Assembly: GCA_963811335.1 (NCBI GenBank)
Contig: CAWERB010000032.1
Span: 62,001-126,000, forward strand
Length of the DNA: 64,000 nucleotides
Direction: 5' to 3'
Source: Trebonia sp963811335
Lineage (GTDB): Bacteria > Actinomycetota > Actinomycetes > Streptosporangiales > Streptosporangiaceae
In this document: one piece after another, positions 1-7,724 of the stretch
Layout of the letters: each line of letters opens with the position of its first letter
Numbering within the stretch: position 1 is the first letter of the stretch
The notes under the pieces: model-generated
What the model was told of the DNA's origin: nothing
The model's database searches: none
The model's input: the letters and a program-made list of their open reading frames with translations, nothing else
Position numbers and translations under genes: made by a program

Positions 1-2
1 CC

Positions 3-722
3 AAGGTCGAGCCGGGCATGGCGTTCAGCATCGTCTCCGCCGCGGCGCTGCTGTCCACCGGCATCGACGGGAACCACCCGCTGCCGTGTGAACCGGTGGC
101 CAACGTCGGTGGGGAGACGTTCACCTACCAGCCCGCCACGCGGGGCACGGCGACGCTCGCCACCGACTTCGCCGACGGCTGCGGCACCGCGTTCGCGAAC
201 ATGTCACGCACGCTGACCGCGCAGCAGCTCACCAGCATGGAACGAGACTTCGGCATCGGCGCCTCCTGGAAGCTGCCGTTGTCGGCGTTCTCCGGGACCG
301 CCCCGGCCGTGTCCGGTGAGGCGCAGGTGGCCGCGCAGGCGACCGGGTCAGGCGGCGTGCTGATGAGCCCGCTCGGCATGGCAACCGTCGCCGCTGAGGT
401 CGCGACGGGCACCGGGCACTCGCCCGTCATCATTCCCACGGACTCGGCGGTGACCACGCAGGCGCCGCTGACCACCACGGAACTTAACGAACTGCGCAAG
501 CTGATGCGCCTTGCCGTCGCGTCCGGCTCGGCACACGCCGCCGACCTCCCGGGCACGCCGGTATTCGGTCAGGCAGGCGTGGTCCGGTCCGGGCCGCACT
601 CCTATCTCAGCTGGTTCGTCGGCTACCGGGGCAACCTCGCGGTCGCGGTGCTCGAGACCGGCGCCACCGCCGGTCAGGCGGCCGCCGCGCTGGCCGGGAA
701 GTTCTTCGGCAAGGCCGGCTGA
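3..722 (+). CDS. Penicillin-binding protein, transpeptidase C-terminal part (partial)
   Basis: The reading frame is open from base 3, before the first ATG at 18, so this is the 3' end of a gene that begins outside the window. About 239 residues are visible. They resemble the C-terminal half of a class B transpeptidase: a helix rich in Ala and Leu, a FADGCGTAFANMS stretch, and a late GTPVFGQAGVVRSGPHSYLSWFVG segment that sits where the KTG motif and the following strand lie in these enzymes, though a clean KTG triad is not present. Family members cross-link peptidoglycan outside the membrane. The active-site Ser-x-x-Lys would lie upstream. The missing canonical KTG makes me unsure whether the enzyme is a standard transpeptidase. 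Confidence 0.7.
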   Translation, partial: KVEPGMAFSIVSAAALLSTGIDGNHPLPCEPVANVGGETFTYQPATRGTATLATDFADGCGTAFANMSRTLTAQQLTSMERDFGIGASWKLPLSAFSGTAPAVSGEAQVAAQATGSGGVLMSPLGMATVAAEVATGTGHSPVIIPTDSAVTTQAPLTTTELNELRKLMRLAVASGSAHAADLPGTPVFGQAGVVRSGPHSYLSWFVGYRGNLAVAVLETGATAGQAAAALAGKFFGKAG

Positions 723-742
723 CCAGCGAGTTCCGCACCCGG

Positions 743-780
743 TTGACGAACCACCTCGAGGATGTGGCACACTTGCTTCC
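743..780 (+). promoter_or_regulatory. Probable promoter for a leaderless leader peptide
   Basis: TTGACG (743-748) is a good -35 match. A weak -10 (CACACT, 768-773) follows after 19 bases, which would put the transcript start at about 780-781, exactly on the GTG of the leader peptide. No Shine-Dalgarno lies at a useful distance from that GTG, so a leaderless transcript fits. The weak -10 keeps confidence moderate. Confidence 0.4.
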
Positions 781-858
781 GTGACGTCCGGCCTGATCAT
801 TATCGGCAGGCGCGTCGGCAGCGATCCCTGCTCATCGGCCTTCGGCCGATTTCGCTAG
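781..858 (+). CDS. Branched-chain amino acid leader peptide, 25 residues
   Basis: A GTG-started ORF of 25 codons begins MTSGLIIIGRRVG, with Leu followed by three consecutive Ile codons and a Val soon after. Streptomyces ilvB leader peptides have a similar core (an aliphatic run, then Gly, two basic residues, Val, Gly). The next real gene downstream is cimA, which feeds isoleucine synthesis, so the Ile-Ile-Ile run is the expected sensor. An intrinsic terminator lies between the two. The bases coding Arg-Val-Gly (810-819) are exactly complementary to bases 948-957 just before that terminator, as expected for competing RNA folds. The role is inferred. Confidence 0.65.
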   Translation: MTSGLIIIGRRVGSDPCSSAFGRFR

Positions 859-860
859 GG

Positions 861-923
861 CTCGTAGTGCTTGCCCGGGGGGACGACCCCCCGGACCCCC
901 CGATGCCGGGCTTTCGCCCGGCG
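861..923 (+). repeat. GC-rich palindromic repeat, copy A
   Basis: The segment starts CTCGTAG, contains GGGGGGACGACCCCCC and ends with a second short hairpin (GCCGGGC TTTC GCCCGGC). The same order of parts recurs at 21698-21757 and 21802-21865, with shorter copies elsewhere in this window. This copy lies between the leader peptide stop and the cimA terminator. Confidence 0.75.
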
Positions 924-957
924 GGCGCGGGGACCGGGCAGACGCTAGCCGACGCGC

Positions 958-993
958 AGACCTCTCGTGTTCCGCGAGGGGTCTTTTTGTTTT
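958..993 (+). terminator. Intrinsic terminator / attenuator before cimA
   Basis: Bases 958-967 pair with 975-984 (AGACCTCTCG with CGAGGGGTCT, one G-U pair, 7-base loop), followed by a run of T (984-993, one G inside). It lies between the leader peptide and cimA, where a transcription attenuator would be. Bases 948-957 immediately before it can pair with the end of the leader coding region. Confidence 0.8.
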
Positions 994-1064
994 AGCAAGC
1001 AGAGTGTTTGCAGGCAAACGCGCCGGCCGCCACCAACATGACACGGAAGAAACGGAAAGCGACA

Positions 1065-2654
1065 ATGCTCGACGACCAGTTCCACGTCTACGACACCACC
1101 CTGCGCGACGGCGCTCAACAGGAGGGCCTGAACCTCACGGTTGCCGACAAGCTGGTGATCGCGAGGCACCTGGACCGGCTCGGCGTCGGGTTCATCGAGG
1201 GCGGCTGGCCGGGCGCCATCCCCAAGGACACCGAGTTCTTCCGTCGTGCCCAGACCGAGCTCAGCCTTGAGCACGCCACGCTGGCGGCGTTCGGCTCGAC
1301 GCGCAAGGCGGGCGTGGCCGCCGCGGACGACCCGCAGGTCGCCGCGCTCCGCGAGTCGCGCGCCCCGGTGGTCACCCTGGTTGCCAAGAGCCACGACCGG
1401 CACGTGGACCTCGCGCTGCGGACCACGCTTGACGAGAACCTCAAGATGATCGCCGACACCGTGCGGCACCTGCGGACGGAGGGCCAGCGGGTCTTCCTGG
1501 ACGCCGAGCACTTCTTCGACGGCTACCGGTCCAACCCCGGCTACGCGCTCGAGTGCGTCCGCGCCGCGGTGGAGGCGGGCGCGGACGTGGTCGCGCTGTG
1601 CGACACCAACGGCGGCATGATGCCCACCGAGCTCGCCGATATCGTCCATCACGTCGCCGGGGAAACACAGGCGCGGCTGGGCATCCACTGCCATGACGAC
1701 ACCGGCTGCGGCGTCGCCAACACCCTGGTCGCCGTCGAGGCGGGCGTCACCCACGTGCAGGGCACCGCGAACGGCTACGGCGAGCGGGCCGGCAACGCGA
1801 ACCTGTTCAGCGTCGTCGCGGGACTGCAGCTCAAGAAGGGCAAGCGGGTACTCGACGGCGCGGGCATCACCGAGATGACGCGGATCGCGCACGCGATCAG
1901 CGAGGTCACCAACATCACGCCGGACACCCACCAGCCGTACGTCGGCCTGTCCGCCTTCGCCCACAAGGCCGGGCTGCACGCCTCGGCGATCAGGGTCGAC
2001 CCCATGCTCTATCAGCACATCGACCCCGCCCAGGTCGGCAACGACATGCGCATGCTCGTCTCCGACATGGCCGGCCGGGCGTCGGTGGAGCTCAAGGGCC
2101 GCGAGCTCGGCTTCGACCTGTCCGGCGACAAGGAGGTCATCGGGCGGGTCACCGACCGGGTCAAGGAGCTGGAGGCGCAGGGCTATTCCTTCGAGGCCGC
2201 GGACGCGAGCTTTGAACTGCTGCTCCGCGACGAGCTCGCCGGGGAGCGCAAGCGGCACTTCACCGTCGAGTCCTGGCGGGTGATCGTGGAGCGCCGCGCG
2301 GACGGCACGGTTACCAGTGAGGCCACCGTTCGCCTTGAGGCCAAGGGCGAGCGCATCGTCGCGGTCGGCGAGGGCAACGGCCCGGTCAACGCGCTCGACC
2401 GCGCGCTGCGCGCCGCACTCGAGCAGACCTTCCCCGAACTGGCCTCCCTGGAGCTGACCGACTACAAGGTCCGCATCCTCGAAGGCTCGGCCGGCACCGG
2501 CGCGATTACCCGGGTGCTCATCGAGTCGAGCAACGCCGAGGGCGGCACCTGGTCGACGGTCGGCGTGGACGAGAACGTGATCTCCGCCTCCTGGCACGCC
2601 CTGGAGGAGGCGGTCAGCTACGGCCTGCTCCGCGCCGGCCGCGTCCCCGAATAA
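1065..2654 (+). CDS. cimA: (R)-citramalate synthase
   Basis: The 529-residue product condenses pyruvate and acetyl-CoA to citramalate, the threonine-independent entry to isoleucine synthesis. It opens with the HMGL-like TIM-barrel motif YDTTLRDGAQQEG (residues 9-21). It has the metal site GIHCHDDTG near residue 206 and NGYGERAGNANL after it, and ends with a LeuA-type allosteric dimer domain from about residue 400. Length and the DTTLRDGAQQEG start match the long citramalate synthase group rather than alpha-isopropylmalate synthase. The ATG at 1065 gives the family N-terminus and follows a GGAAAG; ATGs at 1038 and 1008 are less likely. The upstream Ile-rich leader and terminator suggest attenuation by charged tRNA-Ile. 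Confidence 0.92.
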   Translation: MLDDQFHVYDTTLRDGAQQEGLNLTVADKLVIARHLDRLGVGFIEGGWPGAIPKDTEFFRRAQTELSLEHATLAAFGSTRKAGVAAADDPQVAALRESRAPVVTLVAKSHDRHVDLALRTTLDENLKMIADTVRHLRTEGQRVFLDAEHFFDGYRSNPGYALECVRAAVEAGADVVALCDTNGGMMPTELADIVHHVAGETQARLGIHCHDDTGCGVANTLVAVEAGVTHVQGTANGYGERAGNANLFSVVAGLQLKKGKRVLDGAGITEMTRIAHAISEVTNITPDTHQPYVGLSAFAHKAGLHASAIRVDPMLYQHIDPAQVGNDMRMLVSDMAGRASVELKGRELGFDLSGDKEVIGRVTDRVKELEAQGYSFEAADASFELLLRDELAGERKRHFTVESWRVIVERRADGTVTSEATVRLEAKGERIVAVGEGNGPVNALDRALRAALEQTFPELASLELTDYKVRILEGSAGTGAITRVLIESSNAEGGTWSTVGVDENVISASWHALEEAVSYGLLRAGRVPE

Positions 2655-2696
2655 CCCGGCCGCGTCCCCGCGTCCCCTATAAGCCCTGAGGCGCGC

Positions 2697-2730
2697 CCCG
2701 GAGCGGCACACACAAGCCGCCCGCTCCGGG
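2697..2730 (+). terminator. Hairpin downstream of cimA
   Basis: CCCGGAGCGGC (2697-2707) faces GCCGCCCGCTCCGGG (2716-2730) with a small bulge. There is no T-run, so this is a GC-rich hairpin of the kind often seen after actinobacterial genes rather than a classical terminator. Confidence 0.4.
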
Positions 2731-2909
2731 CCCGCCCCGTCCGGCTAGCTCACAAGGCAACGTCCCGGACGAGGCGTTCGCTGTGGCTACAACAGACTCA
2801 CGAGGCGAGCTGTAGCCCAATAACGATTGCGCGTCTCAGTAAAACGAAGACGATATCCAACGCACGGCCCCCATCGCACACCTGAGCCTGGCCGGCATAC
2901 CTTATGCAT

Positions 2910-3155
2910 ATGGATGACAAGGACATCATGACCCGGATCAGCGACCTGATTGACACCGAGCACGAGCTCCGGGGACAGCTCGCGCGAGGCGAGCTCAGCT
3001 CGGAACAGGAGCGGGACCGCCTTCGTTCTGCGGAAGAGGCGCTTGACCAGTGCTGGGACCTGCTCCGTCAGCGCCGGGCGCGGCGGCAGTACGGGGAGAG
3101 TCCTGACGCTGCCCAAGTCCGTCCGGTCTCGGAGGTGGAGGGATACCAGCAGTAG
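2910..3155 (+). CDS. DUF2630 family protein
   Basis: A small, highly charged, helical protein of 81 residues. It starts MDDKDIMTRISDLIDTEHEL and ends QVRPVSEVEGYQQ, the hallmark tail of DUF2630, with DQCWDLLRQRRARR in the middle. Function is unknown; the family is widespread in actinobacteria. Two in-frame ATGs exist (2904 and 2910); the family begins at the second. No clear ribosome binding site is present. It lies alone between cimA and the FAH-family gene. Confidence 0.85.
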   Translation: MDDKDIMTRISDLIDTEHELRGQLARGELSSEQERDRLRSAEEALDQCWDLLRQRRARRQYGESPDAAQVRPVSEVEGYQQ

Positions 3156-3235
3156 CGCTTCCACGACGCCAGGCGCTCCCCGGGAGGACCCCGGGCAAGT
3201 AGGCTCGAATGCGACAAGCGAAGCGAAGGAGCATC

Positions 3236-4042
3236 GTGCGTATCGCGAGGTTCGCCGTAGACAACGGGGTCGCCTACGGCGTCGTTGAGGGTGAGTCCGG
3301 ACAGCCGCAGACGATCTCGGAGTTGCACGGACATCCATTCGGAGTCGATCCCGCGGGTGTGCGGTTCACTGGCGACCGCTTTCCGCTGGCCGAGGTGCGG
3401 CTGCTCGCCCCGGTGCTGCCGTCGAAGGTCGTGGCCGTCGGCAAGAACTACGCCGAGCACGTCAAGGAGATGCGCAAGCTATTTGCGGAGACGGAGCTGC
3501 CCGCCGAGCCGGTCCTGTTCCTCAAGCCGTCCACGTCGGTGACCGGGCCCGGCGACCGCATCGCCTACCCGGTGAAGATCACCGACCGGGTGGATTACGA
3601 GGGGGAGCTCGCCGTGATCATCGGCCGGCTCTGCCGCGACGTGCCCAAGGAGCGCGCCGCCGACGTCATCTTCGGCTACACCTGCGCCAACGACGTGACC
3701 GCCAGGGACCTCCAGGCCAGGGACGGGCAGTGGACGCGGGCGAAGGGCTTCGACACGTTCTGTCCGCTCGGCCCGTGGATGGAGACCGGTGCCGATCCGG
3801 CCGACCTGGGCATCACCACGATCGTGAACGGCTCGGTCAAGCAGCACGCGCGCACGTCGGAACTGCTGTGGGACGTGCCGTCGCTGGTTGAGTACGTGTC
3901 CTCGGTAATGACCCTGCTGCCAGGCGACGTGCTGCTCACCGGCACCCCGGAGGGCGTCGGCCCGCTGACCGACGGAGACGAGGTGTCGGTCACCATCGAG
4001 TCGATCGGCACCCTGACCAACCGCGTGGTCATCCGCGACTGA
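3236..4042 (+). CDS. Fumarylacetoacetate hydrolase (FAH) family protein
   Basis: The 268-residue product has the FAH C-terminal fold: VGKNYAEHVKEM near residue 70, then FLKPSTSVTGPG, DYEGELAVIIGR and ANDVTARDLQ, which carry the metal-binding acidic residues, and LLTGTPEGVGPL near the end. Members are hydrolases, decarboxylases or isomerases of 2-oxo diacids, and the exact substrate cannot be read here. The GTG at 3236 is preceded by GAAGGAG at good spacing. In many actinobacteria this gene sits directly before gltX; here the next genes are a transporter operon on the other strand. Its last 14 bases overlap the 3' end of that operon. Confidence 0.85.
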   Translation: MRIARFAVDNGVAYGVVEGESGQPQTISELHGHPFGVDPAGVRFTGDRFPLAEVRLLAPVLPSKVVAVGKNYAEHVKEMRKLFAETELPAEPVLFLKPSTSVTGPGDRIAYPVKITDRVDYEGELAVIIGRLCRDVPKERAADVIFGYTCANDVTARDLQARDGQWTRAKGFDTFCPLGPWMETGADPADLGITTIVNGSVKQHARTSELLWDVPSLVEYVSSVMTLLPGDVLLTGTPEGVGPLTDGDEVSVTIESIGTLTNRVVIRD

Positions 4043-4857
4043 TCTCCGTCGCCGCGATCAGATTCCTGGTGTAAGGGTGGCGCGGCGACCCGAATACCTG
4101 GTCGCGGAAGGCCGGCCTCGACGATCTCGCCTCGCGACATGACCGCGATCCGGTCGCAGAGGTAGCGCACGACCGCGAGGTCGTGGGAGATGAACAGGCA
4201 GGAGAAACCGAACTCGCGCTGCAGGTCGGCGAGCTGATTCAGGATCGCGGCCTGGACCGAGACGTCAAGGGCCGAGGTCGGCTCGTCGGCCACGAGCAGC
4301 CGTGGCCGGGCAATGAGCGACCTGGCCAGGCCGACGCGCTGCCGCTGGCCGCCGGACAGCTCGTGGGGGTACCGGGTGCGCAGTTGCGGCGAGAGGCCGA
4401 CCTGGGTGAGCATCTCGGCCACCTTGTCCGCCCGCCGCGCCGCCCGCCCCGCCGTTCGCTGGGCGCGGAGCGGGGCGGCGACGATGTCGGAGACCGTCAT
4501 GCGTGGGTTCAGGGACGAGTACGGGTCCTGGAAAACCATGTGCATCTTCGGCCGCAGCGGCAGCAGCTTGCGGCGGGACAGGTGGGTGATGTCGGCGCCG
4601 TCGAGGGTGACCTGCCCGCCGTCCGGCTCAAGCAGGCGCAGCACGCAGTGCGCCACCGTGGTCTTGCCGCTGCCGGACTCGCCGACCAGGCCGACGATCT
4701 CGCCCCGGCCAATCTCCAGGTCGACGCCAGCGACGGCGTGCACCACTCCGCCGCCCGCCGTCCGCGGGATACGGAACGACTTGTGCAGCCCGGTCACCGT
4801 GAGCACCGGCGGCGCGGCACCGTTCCCGGTTTCGCCGTTCCCGGTTTCGCCGTTCAC
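4029..4857 (-). CDS. Oligopeptide/oligosaccharide ABC transporter ATPase, DppF type (apparent frameshift)
   Basis: An ABC ATPase with Walker A GESGSGKTT (residues 59-67), Q-loop VFQDPYSSLNP, signature LSGGQRQR (167-174) and Walker B LLVADEP. The frame that carries these runs into antisense FAH sequence. One base away, the expected tail FGSPRHPYTRNLIAATEISRG and a stop at 4029 appear. One extra base (or two lost) near 4112-4118 would explain this, so the gene is either a recent pseudogene or intact with an assembly error. Its start overlaps the preceding ATPase gene by ATGA. The N-terminus has a duplicated ETGNG pentapeptide from a 15-bp repeat. Confidence 0.8.
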
Positions 4858-5870
4858 TGGGCCGCTCCCGCCGGGTCCGGGATCCGGTCAAGCACGCAGG
4901 CGGCCAGGTGCGAACGGTCCGGCCCGACCGGCCGCAGTGGCGGCTGCGCGGTGAGGCACCGCGGCTCGGCATACGGGCAGCGCGGGCTGAACACGCAATG
5001 CTCCGATTCGCCGCGCAGCAGCGGGACCTGACCGGGGATCGGCGTCAGCCGCCTGGTGTCCCGGTCGCTGTCCGGCTGCGGCACGGCCCCGAGCAAACCG
5101 GCCGTGTACGGGTGCCCCGGCGCCGTGTAGAGGCGGTCCGTCGGGGCCTCCTCAAGCAGGTGCCCCGCGTACATCACGAGCACGCGGTCGGCGAACCCGC
5201 GGACCACGGCCAGGTTGTGCGTGATCAGCAGCACCGCCATGCCGAGGGTGGCGCGCAGGTCCCGCAGCAGGTCGAGGATCTGCGCCTGGATCGTAGGGTC
5301 GAGCGCGGTCGTCGGCTCGTCCGCGATCAGCACGGCGGGGTCGCAGGCGATGGCCATGGCGATCATGACCCGCTGCCGCATCCCGCCGGACAGTTGATGC
5401 GGGTAGGAGTGCAGGTGCCGTGCCCCGTCTGGCAGCCGGACCAGCTCGAACAGGTCAAGGACCCGGTTCCGGGCGGCCTGCCGGGACAGCCCCTGGTGCC
5501 TGCGGATCACCTCGGCGACCTGGGTGCCGACGGTCAGCGACGGGTTGAGCGCCGTCATCGGCTCCTGGAAGATCATGGCGATGGAAGCGCCGCGGACTTG
5601 CTGCAGCCTCCGGTCCGAGGCCGACCGCAGGTCGTCGCCCTGAAACCAGACGTGCCCGGTGACCGCGGCGCCCGGCGGCTCAAGGCCGAGGACCGACAGC
5701 CCGGTCAGTGTCTTCCCGGACCCGGACTCGCCCACGATGCCCACCACTTCGTTGGCGGCGAGCGCCAGCGACACCCCGCCGACCGCGAGCAGCGGCCCGC
5801 GGCGGGTGCTGAACCGTACCCGCAGGTCCTCGATCCTCAGTACCTGGTCGCTCATCGCTGGATCGCTCAT
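4854..5870 (-). CDS. Oligopeptide/oligosaccharide ABC transporter ATPase, DppD type
   Basis: A complete 338-residue ABC ATPase: Walker A GESGSGKTL (residues 47-55), Q-loop IFQEPMTALNP, signature LSGGMRQR, Walker B VLIADEP and H-loop ITHNL. The C-terminal oligopeptide-transporter domain holds a Cys cluster (CVFSPRCPYAEPRC) of the kind that binds an Fe-S cluster in DppD/OppD proteins. It energises import with the DppF-type partner. The start at 5870 is coupled to the permease stop in a TGATG overlap; an in-frame ATG at 5855 is an alternative. It is the fourth gene of a five-gene minus-strand operon. Confidence 0.9.
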   Translation of the reverse strand: MSDPAMSDQVLRIEDLRVRFSTRRGPLLAVGGVSLALAANEVVGIVGESGSGKTLTGLSVLGLEPPGAAVTGHVWFQGDDLRSASDRRLQQVRGASIAMIFQEPMTALNPSLTVGTQVAEVIRRHQGLSRQAARNRVLDLFELVRLPDGARHLHSYPHQLSGGMRQRVMIAMAIACDPAVLIADEPTTALDPTIQAQILDLLRDLRATLGMAVLLITHNLAVVRGFADRVLVMYAGHLLEEAPTDRLYTAPGHPYTAGLLGAVPQPDSDRDTRRLTPIPGQVPLLRGESEHCVFSPRCPYAEPRCLTAQPPLRPVGPDRSHLAACVLDRIPDPAGAAQ

Positions 5871-6766
5871 CACCGGCCCCGGGGGTTGAGTGCGTCGGTG
5901 ATGCCGTCGCCGAGCAGGTTGAAGCAGAACGCGGCGAGGAAGATCGCGACTCCAGGGAAGATCCCCGGCCACACCGACTGGTTCAGGTACTGCTGCGCCT
6001 GGGCCAGCATCCCGCCCCAGTCCGCCGTGGGCGGCTGGACGCCGAGGCCGAGGAACGCCAAGATCGCGGCGCCGACGATCGAGGTCGGGATGGCGACCGT
6101 GGTCTGCACCATGACCGGGCGCAGCACGTTCGGCAGGATCTGCCGCCGCAGGATCGTCAGGTCCCGCTCGCCGTTCACCAGCGCCGCCTGGACGTACTCC
6201 AGGTCACGCACCTCAAGCGTCGCGCCGCGGGCGATCCGGGCGATCACCGGTACCGTCCCGACCCCAAGCGCGGCTACCGCGGTCCACAAGCTGGGCTGGG
6301 AGATCGCGGCCAGCCCGACGGCGAGCAGCAGGAACGGGAAGGCGAGCATCACGTCGACGATCCGCATCAGCAGCGTGTCGACCGGGCCGCGGAAGTACCC
6401 GGCGATCATCCCGTACGGCAGCCCGATCGCCGATCCGAGCAGGGTGGACAGGATTCCCGCGGCAAGCGTGCTGCGCGCGCCGTACAGCATCCGGGACAGC
6501 ACGTCCCGGCCGAGCTGATCGGTGCCGAGCACGTGGTGCGCCGTGCCCGGCGGGGCGAGCACGAGGGCGAAGTTCGTCGCGTTCGGGTCGTAGGGCGCGG
6601 CGAGCGGGCCGAAGACCGCGACTCCCGCGATGATGAGCGAGCCCGCCGCGCCAGCGATCGCGAGCGCGGTGAACCGGGGGCGGACCCTGGCGGTGCGGAC
6701 GACCCGGGCTGCGACCCGCCCGCTGACCGGGTCAGGAACGGCCGGCCCGGCGACCCCCGCGGTCAT
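5870..6766 (-). CDS. ABC transporter permease, DppC type
   Basis: A 298-residue inner-membrane permease. A first membrane helix near residue 30 is followed by the periplasmic-side segment typical of DppC/OppC (HHVLGTDQLGRDVLSRMLYGAR) and about five further helices. The cytoplasmic EAA loop appears as VNGERDLTILRRQILPNVL. The C-terminus FCFNLLGDGITDALNPRGR is characteristic. The ATG at 6766 has AAGGGG nine bases upstream and overlaps the stop of the preceding permease by ATGA. Confidence 0.9.
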   Translation of the reverse strand: MTAGVAGPAVPDPVSGRVAARVVRTARVRPRFTALAIAGAAGSLIIAGVAVFGPLAAPYDPNATNFALVLAPPGTAHHVLGTDQLGRDVLSRMLYGARSTLAAGILSTLLGSAIGLPYGMIAGYFRGPVDTLLMRIVDVMLAFPFLLLAVGLAAISQPSLWTAVAALGVGTVPVIARIARGATLEVRDLEYVQAALVNGERDLTILRRQILPNVLRPVMVQTTVAIPTSIVGAAILAFLGLGVQPPTADWGGMLAQAQQYLNQSVWPGIFPGVAIFLAAFCFNLLGDGITDALNPRGR

Positions 6767-7724
6767 GTGGTTCCCCTTGCGGCCGTGACCCGCAGCCGTG
6801 GGTTGATGAGCGCATAGCACACGTCGGTGAGCAGGTTCACGATGATGTAGGCGGCGGCGGTCAGCAGCACCGCCCCTTGCAGCGTCGGGTAGTCCCGCTG
6901 GCCAACCGAGTCGAGGATGAGCTGTCCGATACCAGGGATGTTGAAGACCACCTCGACGGTCACGACGCCTGCGATCAGCCCGCCCAGTTGCAGCCCGACC
7001 ACCGTCACCACCGTGATCAGGCTGTTGCGTAGCGCATGCACCAGATCACCTGCCATTCGCGCATGCCCTTGGCCCGGGCGGTGCGTACGTAGTCGGCGCC
7101 GAGCGCCTCGATCATCGCCGCCCGCGTCTGCCGCATGATCACCGCGGCGAGCCCGGTGCCGAGCACGATCATCGGCATGACCATGTGTTCCAGGTTCCCG
7201 CCGAGCCCGTTCGCCAGCGGCACGAAGCCGCCGGACGGCAGCACGTGCAGGTGCACCGCGAAGATCAGGATCGCCAGGATGCCGAACCAGAAGTGCGGCA
7301 GCGAGAGCCCGCCGAGCGCCACGGTGCTCGCCACCCAGTCGGTGACCCGGCCAGGGCGCACCGAGGCGGCGACCCCGGCGGGCACGCCGATCACGATCGC
7401 GAACGCGAGCGAGAGCACCGCGAGCTCAAGCGTGATCGGCAGCCGCTGCTCCAGTTGGGTGGACACCGGGATATCGGTGATCGGCGAGGTGCCGAGCTGT
7501 CCGCTCAGCACCTGGCCGATCCACCGGACGTACTGCACGGGCAGCGGCTGGTCGAAGCCGTAGGCGTGCATGGTGGCGGCGAGAGCCGCCGGGTCGGTGG
7601 AGTCCGCTGACAGCGCCGTCGTCGGCCCGCCGGGGAGAGCGTGCACCGCGCCGAACACCACGATCGTCGCTAGCAGCAGGGTGACGAGCGCGATCCCGGT
7701 ACGCCGCGCGATGACCCAGGACAA
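6763..7724 (-). CDS. ABC transporter permease, DppB type (apparent frameshift)
   Basis: The N-terminal 230 residues have the DppB pattern: an initial helix, ALPGGPTTALSA, then helices and the EAA-loop start ARAKGMREWQVIW. The frame then stops, while HALRNSLITVVTVVG and the expected C-terminus (VVFNIPGIGQLILDSVGQRDYP, then ALINPRLRV) continue one frame over. One missing base near 7038-7046 restores a full-length permease of about 320 residues. The start is TTG (7722-7724), directly after the stop of the binding-protein gene, with AGGTGGG just upstream. It pairs with the DppC-type permease to form the channel. Confidence 0.8.

Noticed and set aside
945..2711. 588-codon ORF antisense to cimA
   Set aside because: It mirrors cimA codon by codon, has an Arg/Gly/Val-rich composition typical of antisense frames in GC-rich DNA, and no family resemblance.
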